Source: Mercurialis annua (taxonomy: Eukaryota > Streptophyta > Magnoliopsida > Malpighiales > Euphorbiaceae). Taken from it: DNA of 64,000 nucleotides. Location: contig NC_065574.1 in the NCBI RefSeq assembly GCF_937616625.2, forward strand, positions 52,046,052 through 52,110,051. The letters are read 5' to 3'. The notes beneath the pieces were generated by a model. It was not told the DNA's origin and searched no databases. It worked only from the letters and a program-made list of their open reading frames with translations. This document shows, one piece after another, positions 23,838-36,603 of the stretch (the stretch's first letter is position 1; every line of letters starts with the position of its first letter). The translations under genes and the position numbers were made by a program.

Positions 23838-25115
23838 AAACTTATGGTTTATATCGGTTTACTAAATATAAATTTACCAACGGTTAACTATCGGTTTACT
23901 TAAAAAACAATTTGTTATTGTTTATTTTATTAAAGTTATAAAATATTAAACTTATGGTTTATATCGGTTTGCTAAATAAAATTTACCAACGGTTTACTAT
24001 CAGTTTACTTAAAAAATAATTTACTATTTTTATTTTTTTATTAAAATATTAAAGAGATGTAAAATAAGTTTTATTGGTTAACTTTTAGAAATCTATTAGA
24101 AAACTTTAGGGATATTTATTGGTTATCTTTGGGTTACCTAATAGTTGAAAGTGTAACCTGTCAGTAAAAGTATTTGGTAACCATTTAGTAAACTTTTAGT
24201 AATCTATTAACAAACGTAAAGCAACACTATCTCGATTTAAATTGTTTTATTATCAATGAATTTTAGGAAACCTATTAGTAAATTTTGTTGGAGACCTTGG
24301 GTATCTTAGTACACATTTTTATAGTATACTAATACAAAATTGGTGAATTTTGGGATATCTATTATTTTTCATTGGATAACATGTTAGTAAACACTTAAAA
24401 TTCTATTAACTAATAGTAACAATACCCTTACACAATTTTATTTACTATTTTAGTTTTTATAAATTCAGTAGTTATTTTTAGTAAACTGTTAATGAATTTG
24501 TAGTAAACTACATGTATTTTTCTTTATAAAAAATTATTGGTAACTATTTGGTAACCTGATAGTAAACTTTTAATAAACTTTTATATAATATACTAACAAC
24601 AGTAGAAATTGTCTATTAGTTGTAATTGACATTTGTTAATCTATCAAGACACTTTGAGTAACCTATAAGTAAACCTATAACAATGTTCAAGGGATATAAA
24701 ATAGGATTGACTTAAAATCTAAGTTTGGATGTAGGCTTAACACGATAAAATATGCTAAAATGAAATATTATTTAATTTACTAAAATAATTGGTGTACCAT
24801 TAGTAAACAATTGGTTAACCAACATTGGAACGAAGAGCTTCATTGAGCTTCATAGTACGTAAATGTCAAGAATCAATGCCTAACGAAACCTCATTTCGCA
24901 CCTTAGCAAAAACTAGCCAACATTTCCATTACAACAGCTCAAAGCTACACAAAATGCAACCATATTATTTCAGGGTCAACTGCTGTATGAACTTATAAAT
25001 TATCAGTTTACTAAAAAAGTTAAGTTAATTTACTAACAGTATACTAACGATTTACTAAAAATTAAATTAGTAAACCTTTAGTAACCCTCTAGTAACCCTA
25101 TAGTAACCTCTAGTA
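23838..25115. repeat. Degenerate AGTAAAC/GTAACC motif array
   Basis: A unit starting AAACTTATGGTTTATATCGG occurs at 23838 and 23948. The next 1.1 kb is crowded with variants of TTAGTAAACTT, GGTAACC, GGTTTACTAA and AGTAACCT. It finishes with TTTAGTAACCCTCTAGTAAC and CCTATAGTAACCTCTAGTA at about 25078-25113. Spacing is irregular, so it is not a simple tandem repeat, and no frame stays open. Confidence 0.65.
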
Positions 25116-25311
25116 TCATTGGACAAACTCTCCATCTCCACAAATAATGAACAACACTTAATTCCATTTAAATCAGAATAATTTAACATAAGCTTATTCA
25201 GGTAAAAAAAATTACAATCTCAATCACCAAAGTAAGAAAATGAAACAACAGCACTTGGTCTTTGCTTATTTTTTTTCTTTCTCTTTGTACTATTTGTATC
25301 GTTTGACTTCT

Positions 25312-25419
25312 CCACATGAAGATATTTGGTTTAGTAATTTGATCAAACAGTTGGTAGGCATAATCCATAGTGGTAGAAAATGACAACAACAGTTGCGAGT
25401 GAGCTCTCTTATGACATAT
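25312..25419 (-). pseudogene. Pentatricopeptide-repeat (PPR) gene fragment
   Basis: On the minus strand 36 codons read ICHKRAHSQLLL, SFSTTMDYAYQLFDQ, ITKPNIFMW. This matches the start of PLS-class PPR proteins (a HAQLL-like helix, then YA-LFD-I-PN-F-W). About twenty residues usual between the two parts are missing, and the sequence loses similarity straight after the tryptophan. Active PPR proteins bind organelle RNA; this piece cannot. It probably arose by gene decay or transposon capture. Confidence 0.6.
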
Positions 25420-25434
25420 GAGATTTAGACCAAC

Positions 25435-25810
25435 CTAAATCAAACCAATACTCACAATCTGACGATCAAAATCAAGAACTAAGAAAACCCAATTTATAGT
25501 TGTGTCTACCGATAAAAACAGATAAAACATCGAAGGAATTCGCCATGTCTGACAGCAACGACGGTGTTGATAACCAGTACGGCGGCAGCTCCGCTCTAGC
25601 CTCAAGAAAATCCGCCACAATCTGATTCCCCATCTGAATCATCAAAAAGGGACTCTTTCTACTTAATAATACAAATTGTATTTTTTTATATTCTGGACAG
25701 TGAAAAACAAAAGAAAAAGAAAGATGGAGAATGATGTACCTTTGCAAAGAGATAGCGTCCGTATGAAGGAGAATATTTTGGCTTTTGATAGTGCTGAGTC
25801 TAATTTCCAC
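25435..25810 (-). other. Unrecognised coding-like stretch next to the PPR fragment
   Basis: A minus-strand frame of 112 codons (25472-25810) holds a fairly polar segment, QMGNQIVADFLEARAEL then PPYWLSTPSLLSDMA, that looks more coding-like than the AT-rich surroundings. It matches no family I know. It may be part of the same decayed locus as the PPR fragment. No function is suggested. Confidence 0.2.
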
Positions 25811-25819
25811 TATTTCATA

Positions 25820-27069
25820 TGGTGATTTTGCAATGAAAGAAATATGGTGGTACGCGTGAGAATATTTATGCCTATTGTGGTGCTGGGCCTAATTTCCACA
25901 AGGGAAAACCATAAACAGAAAAATAGATCGAGCCCAATAAAATATAGATCAAATAGTATATACTGGGTAGCATATTCTTTTGACAATAACCTCATAAAAA
26001 ATAATAATGTAGATCTCCATAGCCACACTTAATCATTTGGTCCAGCAAAAAAATACATACCATAATTCTATGTATTTTACTAGGATATTTAAGTTATAAT
26101 TCATAGGGATATTCGTCAATAAAACTACAAAGTTTGCACTAATTTAAAATTCTATCACAATTTTTAAAATTAACAGCATCACTCACAAATAAAATTGTTT
26201 TTTAATTCTATCACCAGATTTGGAGGTAGCATATGGAGAAGTCTGATTGCCATAAATAATATTGATAAAGTTATGATAAAATTATGGTTTATTATTAAAA
26301 TACAATTTTATTTGTAAATATTCATTTGTGTATTTGCTACACGTAAATGAGCTATAATTCAATAAACTTTTTCTTATAACTTACACATGTATCATTGAAG
26401 CACAAAATCCGCACAACATAATCTTCAATTCTCATCATATTTTTTTAAAACAATAAAAAAAATTAAATATAAAATTCTCAAATCGAATTACGACATCCAA
26501 ATTGTATAATTTGTCTATAGCTATAATTGTATGAGAAGCAAATAATTGGAAGTTTCATATCTTGTTTTGTGTCAAAAACATGTTGATATAATCCAAGAAC
26601 CCTAAAAGATTGATGGAGTGTCCTAACGTAAACATTTCATGCAAAATCATGAGCTGGAAAAAAGAAAATAAGAGCACAAAAAGATGGATTTTCAGACAAA
26701 TCATCAACAGCTAAGAATAGGGGTTACAAAGCTGGCTAGCTAACATCAAAGCCACACTTGATCTTTATCTTGTCTCAGACAACAACCTCATCCTACAACT
26801 AATCTTTTTTTATTTTTTTAAGACATAACCAAAATCCCTACTTATAATGATTATATTATTCATTGAGTTTAACCTATGGTATGATTTTTTGAGTGAATTT
26901 ATTATTTAAAATGGTATTAGAGTTTTCATAATCGAAATGTCTAGCGTTCCATCTTTAGCAACTCTCATATACTTAACGGAATTGAGCGAGGCAGAATATG
27001 TGTGTGTAATTTCGCGCTTCAAGTTTAATTGGCATTTGCTCGCGGCAGTATGTTTGAAAATATAAAAAT
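25820..27069. other. AT-rich spacer before the truncated LINE
   Basis: No gene seen. Opposed short frames at 25810-26032 are shadows of each other. Confidence 0.45.
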
Positions 27070-27082
27070 AATAAAAATGCGT

Positions 27083-27611
27083 CTAGTTCATGATAGAATT
27101 TTCTCCAATGCTTCTTTGGTAGCAAGGGGTATTCTAAACCCGGATCTTATTGGTTGCTTGGCGTGTGATTTGGAGGAATCAAGAATTCATATTATTTGTC
27201 ATTGTGGGTTTGCTTGGAAATTTTGGTGTTATTTTTTGAATAGATGTGATATTCCTTGGGTTACGCCTCGGTCGATAGAGATTTTTTTCAGCGTTTGGTC
27301 TTCTATCTCTCATCCGTCCTTCAAGAATATTTGGCGTCTCATTTGGTTCTTTGGTATTTGGGAGTTGTGGAAAGCTCGGAATAACAGAGTATTTAATGAT
27401 TCGGAGATTTCGTATGAGTCCCTAGCTTACTCATGTATTTCCAAGGCGGTTTTTTATTATTCTTCTTTTCATCCGCATTTTTCTTATAGCGGAAACGATG
27501 TGTTTAGATGTTTGTACTCTTTTGTTGATTCCTTTTGATTGATCCATTTTTGGATCTTTTGCCTTCCACTGCTTGTGGTTGAGCTTAATAAACCATCATT
27601 TATCCAAAAAG
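27083..27611 (+). mobile_element. 5'-truncated LINE 3' end with target duplications
   Basis: AATAAAAATGCGT (13 bp) flanks the insert at 27070-27082 and 27612-27624. The insert opens mid-frame and encodes to 27538 the zinc-binding domain at the end of plant LINE ORF2: VARGIL, C-L-A-C, ES-IHI-CHCGFAWKFW, and WELWKARNNRVF, the usual WxxWxxRN motif. Then come TGA and a short 3' UTR ending in ATTTATCCAAAAAG. The frame reads back through the left duplication into flanking DNA as far as 27029, but that part is not LINE. The reading frame is uninterrupted. Confidence 0.88.
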
Positions 27612-28107
27612 AATAAAAATGCGTACTATTATTAAAAATTCTTTTGCAGTTCGTCCTCTGAGTAAATTTTCTGGTTCCGCCATTAACTAAATCAATAAGA
27701 AAACAGAATTGCAGTGATGATGTCGGTGACTAACGCACAGGGAATAATATTCATATTCAACTATAATACTAATGAACATCAAATACTACAAAAGAGGGAA
27801 CAATGGTGCCCTATTGATCAATACACCGCAATCTTTTGTTTTTTTTTGTTCTTTCTTAATTCTATTTTCTTTAATTTACTCTTTATTTTTAAATTATCAT
27901 AAATTAAAATCTAAAAATTATCAGTTTGAATACTTAAATCTAAAAATATTTTAAATTATATTTACAATACAAGATAAAAAAAATTGACAATGATATATAT
28001 TGTTTTTAGAACATGTCAACGTGAAATTAAAAAAGAGAGTTCTAATAATAAATATTTTTATTATTATAATGAACATACAGAAACAGAAATATTTAGAAAC
28101 TTTTTAT

Positions 28108-28305
28108 ATAGACTCGGTCTATCATGTCATTTGTGTGCTAAACCAATCACATTGTAACATATCATTAAAATGTAAACAATATTATAATATCACTATTGAA
28201 ATTTGTACACACTTATTACAAGATATTATAATATTGCCATCATTTCAATGACGTGTTATAATGTGATTGACTCGGTCCACAAATGACATGATGGACTGAG
28301 TCTAT
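28108..28305. mobile_element. Compact fold-back element with long near-perfect arms
   Basis: TATAGACTCGGTCTATCATG then TCATTTGTG at the left match the inverse of CACAAATGACATGATGGACT then GAGTCTATC at the right. Pairing continues through CCAATCACATTGTAACA and the inverse of TGTTATAATGTGATTG. A transcript would make a hairpin with arms of about 90 bases. The superfamily is unknown. Confidence 0.7.
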
Positions 28306-31130
28306 CTAAAGATTTCTCATGGAAACATATTAAAACAATATTAATCTATCAAACTAGTAAATTAACAATTATAGGTAGAATTCACCATGAGGTCCCTATT
28401 TTATTATTTTTATTCAGAAGATTCTTATCTCAAAAATGCTATCTTCCCAAACTCTATGTTTGCCAATTTTTCATTTTCATTCCCTTTTTTGTGCCTAGAA
28501 AAAAAATTGTAAATAGATCGACCGAAAAAACACGAAAAATGGCATCAAAATTGCAAAAAAGACAAATAAAAGTACCAAAAAAATAAGTTTTTCAAGGTAG
28601 GAATCTTTTGAACAAAAGTTTTAAAATACAAGGCCTCATAATGAGTTTAGACAAACAAGAATTTTTATGTAATATTTTGAGCATATTATATATAAATTTT
28701 CAAATATATAGATAACAATTCTGACCACTTATAAATATGTAAACTCCCTCCAACCGAACATTTTAATTTAAAAATCAATAGAAGTACTAAATGAACAAAA
28801 TCACATGGGGCTTTTAAGTGACTTGTGTGTTTCATGTCAAAATTAATACTACCTAATGATATTCTATAGTCAAACAATGTATTATTTTTCTAAAAGAAAT
28901 GCCCTCTTTGACTCATAAATTATATAGAAAATATTTATATTTTATTTATCCTAAAATATAGAAATTTTTTGATGTGTTAAATGCTCTTATTTAGATTTTT
29001 GACAAAATATCGTACTTATTTTTGTTGGTTACAATTATGGACTAATATTGATTGTTCCAATGAATTTTTAATTAAAATTTGTTAATTAGAATAAATTTGT
29101 GATTATTTTATAAATAAAATTTAAAATATGTAATAGAAATAATTTTTTTTAATTAATTATATGTAAATTAAAAAGTGTAACCTTTTTTTCTTGTGACTAA
29201 CATACATTGTCTAATTTTATTTTTTGTCAAGAAAACAGTTTTCCTTTCCAACCTAAATGTTTGTCAAAACATTAGCTCAACATGTCTCCAATAAACCATT
29301 AAACATGTTTCCTGTTAATTTATCTTCTTCAATTCTAAAAAAAAAATTGTAAGGGCAAACTCCGAACATATTAGGGTACGTTTGATTTAAAATCACAAAT
29401 CACAAATCACAATTAATTTTGTTAATTTTTTAATTAGTTAAATAGGATATAAAAATTAAATATATATAAATATAGCAATGGAAATAAATGATTCTCATTG
29501 ATTGGGAAATTTCATTCTTTTTTCCTTATAGTTTTTTTAATTTAATATAAATCATATTTAAGAAGATTACTATTTTTTCCAAAAATAAATCAAAACTAAA
29601 TATATTTTTGTTTCAAAATTATTAATAATTTAAATTTCTTATTCTTAAATACTTATCCTAATACAATAATTTAATAAAACTTAATTTGATAAAAGAATGT
29701 TCTTTTTGAACGAATTACTCCATACCAGTATTATGATTAATTAATTAATTAAACAACCCCACAATCACGAAATCTATTATATTAATAATTTTATTAGCGT
29801 ACCAAAGGATTAGGATCCTCATAAACAAACTAAAGTTTAATCAATTGATGTATTATTTTATTTTAATTACATCAACTCATGATCTAATACAAATCTTATA
29901 GTCACATGTCAAACTATTAGCCAATAAGACTGCATGCATGTGATCTATTTAAATATGTATAATTTCATGATTAAGTTAATCAAGATTAGTAGTAATACTT
30001 ATAAAATGTCAAAAATTAATCCATTCACAAATTATTGGTTATGTTCTTCAAAAAAATAAAATAAGTAGTTATATTGTCAATTTCGATTGGGTTGTTAATA
30101 TCAAGGGAACCTTTTTTTCCCTCTTATTACATATAAAGTGACATTTAGAAGATCAAGAGAAAAGCAAATAAGAGGATATAAAAATTTAGGGACAATTGTA
30201 TCGAAAAGAATAATTTAATCTTATTGTTTGGAAATTGAAAATTGGAGGACCACCACTTCCAATTTAGTCTTGGTGCGAAGGAGGTGTACTAGGCCCAATA
30301 AAAAGCATGAGGCAATTCCTCAAGGGGTGGGCCTTATGCAAAAATTCATAATTTTCTGAAATATATTTAACGGGCCCCAAGTATCAAGATGTAATCTTGA
30401 AATTATAATTTTCATAAAGGAAACAAATCTTGAAAGTATAAAGAAGATTAAAGGATAAATTATAATACCTAGATGATCAATTGGCACAATTATTCTAGCT
30501 TAATCAAAAATTTCGAGTTCGAATTAAGTGTCGCTACAATTTAATATAAATCTAACCGCTTATATGTTTTTATATAATACAATTTCAAATTAATTAGTAC
30601 TATTTAATAATCGGATAGTGTATGGTTGTAAAGACTTTGATCTTTATATCACAAATTCACCAAATAATGATGCAAATACTTTTGTTCATATGCAAAAATT
30701 TCATAAAAGATCAAGAAAGTTCAATTACAAAATTATATATTGTTTTGACAAAGATCTTTGCATAATTTCTTTCATGCATATTATTGGGTCATAAACCCTA
30801 CCATATTGTCTAGTAAACTTCATTAATAACTTCCTCTCCACGCCCAACTTGACCACCCATAATGGTCCTATATATATATTCTCTACATTAAGGTTTTTTT
30901 ACATGTACATGTTTTTCCTAGCATTTTAGTCCCAAACGAATATCATGGGGTATGAAATTGGTACCATATGTATCCTATTTAGATAAAAATAATTAAATAA
31001 AGTGAAGGAAAAGAGGAAAAAGGAAAGGCGAGATGGTGTGATGCTATGATCATTGTTAAATTGACAACTCATATGATTAATCAAGGTCATTGCATTAAAG
31101 TAATTACATTGTAGGTGTGTAAGAATTCAA
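28306..31130. other. AT-rich spacer
   Basis: No gene seen. AAATCACAAATCACAAATCAC at 29390-29412 is a short 9-base tandem repeat. A GC-richer patch at 30240-30380 has no open frame of note. Confidence 0.45.
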
Positions 31131-31355
31131 CCAAACCGCAAAATCAAATTCAATCGATAAAATTGGTTTGATTTAGTTTGATATCATAATAAATCAGATT
31201 TTGATTCGATTTGATGGTTAACTTAAAATTAGCTGAGTTCTAATATAAATTGAAATTAGAGGTTCGGTTTTAATTCCTAAAAATCTTTAGTTTGATTTTA
31301 GAAAGTAGAAAATTTTATTTCAATTCGGCTCGGTTTGAATTGAATAAACATCCTT
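31131..31355. repeat. Dispersed AACCGAA-type fold-back repeat
   Basis: AGGTGTGTAAGAATTCAACC at the left and the inverse of CGGTTTGAATTGAATAAACATCC at the right form weak inverted ends around TTTGATTTAGTTTGAT-type sequence. It is related to the blocks at 16.4, 39.8 and 60.2 kb. Confidence 0.5.
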
Positions 31356-31395
31356 AATTGCATCTTAAGTAAGTAAGAAGAATTAGTTAAATATC

Positions 31396-32270
31396 AAACA
31401 AAGGATCAATTCACCCCCTCAACTTGGCACGAAATATCAAATGAGTCATGTTAGACGATTTTGGTACAATTTAACCCGCAACTTAGCAAAACGGATCATT
31501 TCTACCCGCAACTTAATAAAACCGGCTCAAATTCATCCTTCTGAAAGAGTGGATTATCTAAATAAAAAAGATTAATTCTAATTAATCTTAATTCATACTA
31601 ATTAAAATGTTAAAATAAACTCTAATTGAAAAAAATTAACCCTTTAACCCTTCTCTTCTTCTTTCCTTCCACTTTCCACCGCCGCCACCGCCGTCCGCCC
31701 TTCGACCACTGTTTGATCTGCTCCGGAACAGATTTGAAAAGACTCATATCTGCTCCTGAGGAGCAGATCTGAGAAGCCAAAACGAGGAACAGAGCTCCTC
31801 TATAAACGAGAAGCAACAGCTCCTCTAAAAATGAGGAGCTGTCTACTCCTCTAAAAATAAGGAGCAGAAGCTCCTCCACAAACGAGGAGCTCTGCTCCTC
31901 CTTTTTTAGCCCCTCGCCGGAAAAACGAGGAGATGCTCCTCCTCAGTTTTCGGCAAAAAATGGGTGGAAAAAGGGGGGGGGGGACCCCTCAATTTTAGTT
32001 GAAAAAATAAATTGATTTTTAAAGTTTTAAAATATAAGAGGTAAAATTGAAATTTAAAATACATTAAGTATTAAATCAGAAAATAAATAAAATATTGAGT
32101 ATTATTTTAAACTATTTTCCCTTTAAAACCAGAGAGTGTATGACACTTTCTTAGTGAGGATGCGATTTATACAATTTTATAAAATTGCAGGTTTGTTTGA
32201 TTCAAAAACAATATAAATGATTTATTTGATATTTTGTGCCAAGTTGAGGGGGTGAATTAGTCCTTTGTTC
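31396..32270. mobile_element. 875-bp terminal-inverted-repeat element with 10-bp flanks
   Basis: GTTAAATATC flanks it at 31386-31395 and 32271-32280. The ends AAACAAAGGATCAATTCACC and the inverse of GGTGAATTAGTCCTTTGTTC are followed by CCCTCAACTTGGCACGAAAT and its inverse. The interior is unusual: a run of inverted GAGGAGC/GCTCCTC units at about 31750-31945 and 11 consecutive Gs at 31973-31983. It codes for no transposase; the frame at 31622-31879 is a by-product of the repeats. Confidence 0.8.
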
Positions 32271-32880
32271 GTTAAATATCATAACAAATTAAGTTACGAG
32301 AATTGATTTCTTACACGGATTTAATATTTTGAAAGGGCAAGAGTGTCATTCATGTGGAGAGGGCCGCAGTGGCGGTGAGTTAGAGGCCCAATGGGCCGAC
32401 AAAATGTCGTCTTTTAGATTCACGCATGCTGTAAAAACTCTACTTACTCTGTGATAAACGACTCAAAAAGAGAGCCTAGCACAAACTTTGAAGTTGAACC
32501 ACTCAAAGCTTGGACTTTATACTTTCTTTTTCTTGCATCAACTCCTTTTTGCAAAACTTTGTAGGAATGTCATGCAATTTTTCAAATCATAATTAGTCTA
32601 TTAATTTGACCATTATTCATATGTAATGACCACCCATATATAAATATATATGCACATTGCACACATTTTTTTATTGTTCATTTTGATGTGTAAATAGGTT
32701 TAGTTTAGAGCTATTAATTTAAAATATAAAAAAGTTAACTACATTTTTATAAATCTAACTAAATTTTAAAATTCCAATAATTTAGCCAGTGTAAAAGATT
32801 AATAATATATTTAGCCAAAGTTTACTATTGTTCAATTTGATATGTATTTTTATATAATAACCTAAAAAACATCATATAAA

Positions 32881-33034
32881 TTGTTGTGTTTAGTGTATTT
32901 TTATAGTTTTTTATATATATAATTTATAAATATATAAATTTTAATGCATCATGTCTATTATATTGTTGTGTTTAGTGTATTTTTATAGTTTTACATATAT
33001 AATTTATAAAAATATAAATTTTTAATGCATCATG
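32881..33034 (+). repeat. 82-bp tandem duplication
   Basis: TTGTTGTGTTTAGTGTATTT begins at 32881 and again at 32963. Both copies continue through TTATAGTTTT, ATATATAATTTATAAA and TTTAATGCATCATG. Confidence 0.85.
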
Positions 33035-35686
33035 CCAAATATCAATTAAGCAATTTTTAAAATTGGATGATAATTATTGTCAACCTTTAAAATTGATTGA
33101 AATTAGAAGATTTGATTAGGCTTATAAAAAATAAAAAAGTTTAGGAATTTAACATCTATATCTATATAGTAAAAATAGAAAAATTTAATGAAAACGTTAA
33201 ATTTGATCCGAATCAAATCAGTATACAAAAGCGAAAAGATGGAAGATGCAAGACAGGAAAACTACATATATGTAAAATGGATGGACAAAATGAAAGAAGT
33301 TGAAGAAAAATGATATAGACAAGGATCCAAAGTTAATTTAGCAATGTGATTAGACATAAATTAGGTTTTTAAATTATATAGACATGAATTGATGGAAGCA
33401 TCTTTTTTTTAAAGAAGAATAAATAAATTTAAAAAAAGAATTTGGACATGCATATATAGCTAGAAAAAATGTGCTTTATGCATGCTTGAGTACAATTATA
33501 TATAGACAAGCATCTGCTAGCAACAATTAAATGGAGACAATTGAGATTGATAAGAAATCTAATCTAAATCCACTAAAGTTTCTATTACATGTATTTATGT
33601 TTATGAAATTTCCGACACATACATTTGGATGAACTATTTCTGCCCATCAACAATTAACTTAATGTTACATATAAATATACTATTCTTGCTTCAAATAATT
33701 ATATTTGTTGATTTTATGTGTCTTGTTTTTGGTGGTAGAGATGTGGAGCAAGCAATGGGCAAAATTTTGATGGCTCTTTAAAGATTAACACCAAGTTGAA
33801 TACTTTTATTGTCGAGGAAAAGTAATACTTTATTACTAGAAAAGGGAATTTGAAAAATAATAATGATAAAATAATTATAAAAAAAATCAAAAATCAAAAA
33901 GTTGATCATCCACAACTTTAGTTTGCACCTCTCCTAAAAAACATAAAATTATCAATGAAAAGTTTCTGATTCAGCGACGGATTTCAGTTTTATACCGATG
34001 GAAAACTGATTTAACGACATATTTCAGCCTTCTAGCGAGAAAAAAATTCATTGCTAGAATGTTGTAAAATAATGATCGAAATCTTATTTAATAATTTGAA
34101 TTTCAATTATTAGTGAATTAGTTGCTCGATAAATAAAACTTTACATTAAATTTTTTCGTAGATATTAATAGGTCGGAGGAAAATTTATAATACAATATTT
34201 CAAGAACCATAAAATTTCGAATTTAATCCTCTATATATATATATATATATAAGAAAAGTTAAATCACCCTAAAAATAAAAATAAATGAACAAATAATGGA
34301 TAATATTATTATGATAATGGGGAAGAACTAGAAGAAAGAAGATAGGGTTTGGGATGTTAGAGTCTGCAACTATATTTCTCGTTGCAGAGATGTGCACGTG
34401 TGTGGTGGCCCTTACAAAAGCTTGAATGTACATGTGCTACGCCACGTGTCAGCATGATGACTTGTCTTCCCCACAAAATTGGGTCCTATTGTCTTGGTTT
34501 AGTGGTCATGTACACATGGACCCCAATCATTGGATGGAAACCTAATGCTTTTTTAATATATAGATGAGGTACTGTTGGCCTTTCATCATCCATATGTACA
34601 TTTTATTAATTTTTATTTTTATTTTTTAATTTTAATTTTAAATTAAATTAAATTTATAATTAGATAAATTTTGTCAAGTTGGATGAACTAAATTATTTAA
34701 TTCGGTGCATTTTTTTTGATTTGGTTTGATTTTTCACTTAAAATTTTTTAATTTAACATTTTTAAAATCAAATTGAATTAATAATTAATTTTTATATTAC
34801 TAAATCAAACCGAGCCGTATTAATATCAATTTGATTTAGTTCGTCGGTTTGGTCTGATTTTTTTGATAATTTGGTCTGATTATTAGCATAATTTAAAAGC
34901 AACGAAAGCCATTGTATAATTCTGATACATTTTGTAGTGTATATGAAGCAGCCACCTTGTTCATTGCCAATGCACAGTAATAATGGCTTTACATGGTGGC
35001 CCTCATTAATTGAATCATTTTGAGATTGACATTTAATCATTGAGCTACATATTGAATTGATTATATTTTAGATTAATTTATAAGTAACTAAAAGGATTGA
35101 AAAAATATTTTCATAAAAAAAAGGATTGAAAAAAATATAAAATTATTAGCATATATTTAATTTTTTTATTATTATAAAATGAGAAAATTAAACACTCGTC
35201 TCGAATTACAAAGCTACAACCGTTATATTATGATTGTGAAATGATTTTATTAAAAAATTGAATAAAATTACAAAATATGTATTCATAACAAAAAATTATA
35301 AAATATAAGTAAAAACTATTCATAAATTTATTATTTAAAAATTATGGATTCGTACTAAATACCTTTAACATTCACTTTTATTCTCATATCTTCCTTTTAA
35401 CTATCAGATGCTCTTTTTGAGGTTCAAGCTCATCAATAAATCAAGTTTTGTTTATTAGTCTCCAAATCTTTTACGAACACAAGATCAAAATCATTAACGA
35501 GTCTATTCTCTTAATTTTATTAGCTCAACTTCATAGTATTAAATACGAACACATGATCGTCGACAGATCAAGTGACAAATACTGAGATTCTAGCTAACCC
35601 GGCCATCTTATATAAAATCAATCGACTTATATTAAATATCATTAACTTTCACTTATAAATCACTTGGTTTCTATTTAGAATTTGAT

Positions 35687-35727
35687 GTATGCTATTCGAC
35701 ATTTTTTTTTATAAAGTATGTTATTCG
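35687..35727 (-). mobile_element. Candidate micro-insertion with 12-bp flanks
   Basis: GTATGCTATTCG (35687-35698) and GTATGTTATTCG (35716-35727) differ at one base and flank ACATTTTTTTTTTATAAA-like sequence. The four bases before the T run make it less clean than the copies at 2.95 and 18.9 kb. Confidence 0.4.
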
Positions 35728-35852
35728 TTTACATCAACTCCAACAATGCGAAGACTAGAATTCGAGATCTGCCTCATCCGATGATTTTTCGATCTGCATA
35801 GTAAACCAGTTACACGTTTTTTATGTTATTTTTGGCATTAATTTAAAAAAAC

Positions 35853-35880
35853 AGAGATATATATATATATATATATATAT
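35853..35880 (+). repeat. (AT)n microsatellite
   Basis: About 14 AT units. Similar TA runs lie at about 36955-36978 and 55470-55491. Confidence 0.9.
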
Positions 35881-36603
35881 GTTGCACAGTTCGAATTATT
35901 GTGGGCATCTGCATGCTCATGTAGTCGGTCTGTAACAGATGTTTTAAACTTTTTCTTTTGAGACTTTTTCTAAGAAAGAATTTTATGGTGGGCATAGACT
36001 TCAGTGCCTTAAAGAAAAAGAAAATTGATGCTTTAGAATGATATTATATGATGCATAAATTCAATTATAGAGCAGCAAAATGGACTGACATTTTTAGGTA
36101 TGTGAATGCGACTCATCTTTATAATTCCAAAACTTGTTCCCCAATGATACATTATTTTCCAAATCATTAGTTCAAATTCCCACTATTTCCTTTATTAATT
36201 TACTATTTTGTTCATTAGTAATTAATCTTCATTTGATTAATAAATCCGACGTATATGCTCTATGTCATCTCCTGCTTCACAAGTTTATGCGGCTAATAAT
36301 GATCATAATATTTTTTTAAGAAAAGAATACTACATTCTGCCCCATATTCAGCATAATGTAGTATATATATTCTGCAATACAACAAATTATGGGACAAGTG
36401 TATATATATATTTTTTGACATAAAAATATATATATTGGATAAGTCTTACCCCCTCGTTCGAAACGATTGTCCACTATTCTATTTTTTATATGTTCTAATA
36501 TATTTAGCTATTTTCAAAAGGTTTAATCACTAAATAAAAATTGATATTTTTGATTTTTTAAGTTTAAAGTCCAAATTTTTAATTTCATTAATGATCTTTT
36601 AAT

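Larger units (their letters stand above)
33035..36603. other. AT-rich spacer with a GC-richer island
   Basis: No intact gene. The island at 34330-34570 holds GCCACGTGTC (34441-34450), an ABRE-like G-box, and a 61-codon frame with no recognisable family. A near-repeat of AAAAGGATTGAAAAAA at 35090 and 35119 may be a further micro-insertion, but it is low-complexity. Confidence 0.4.

Noticed and set aside
31622..31879. 85-codon minus-strand frame with EELLLL repeats
   Set aside because: It is produced by the GAGGAGC/GCTCCTC repeats of the 31.4-kb transposon; no protein family.
36412..36435. Further micro-insertion around TTTTTTGACATA
   Set aside because: The flanks are TA repeats, so an apparent duplication has no weight.
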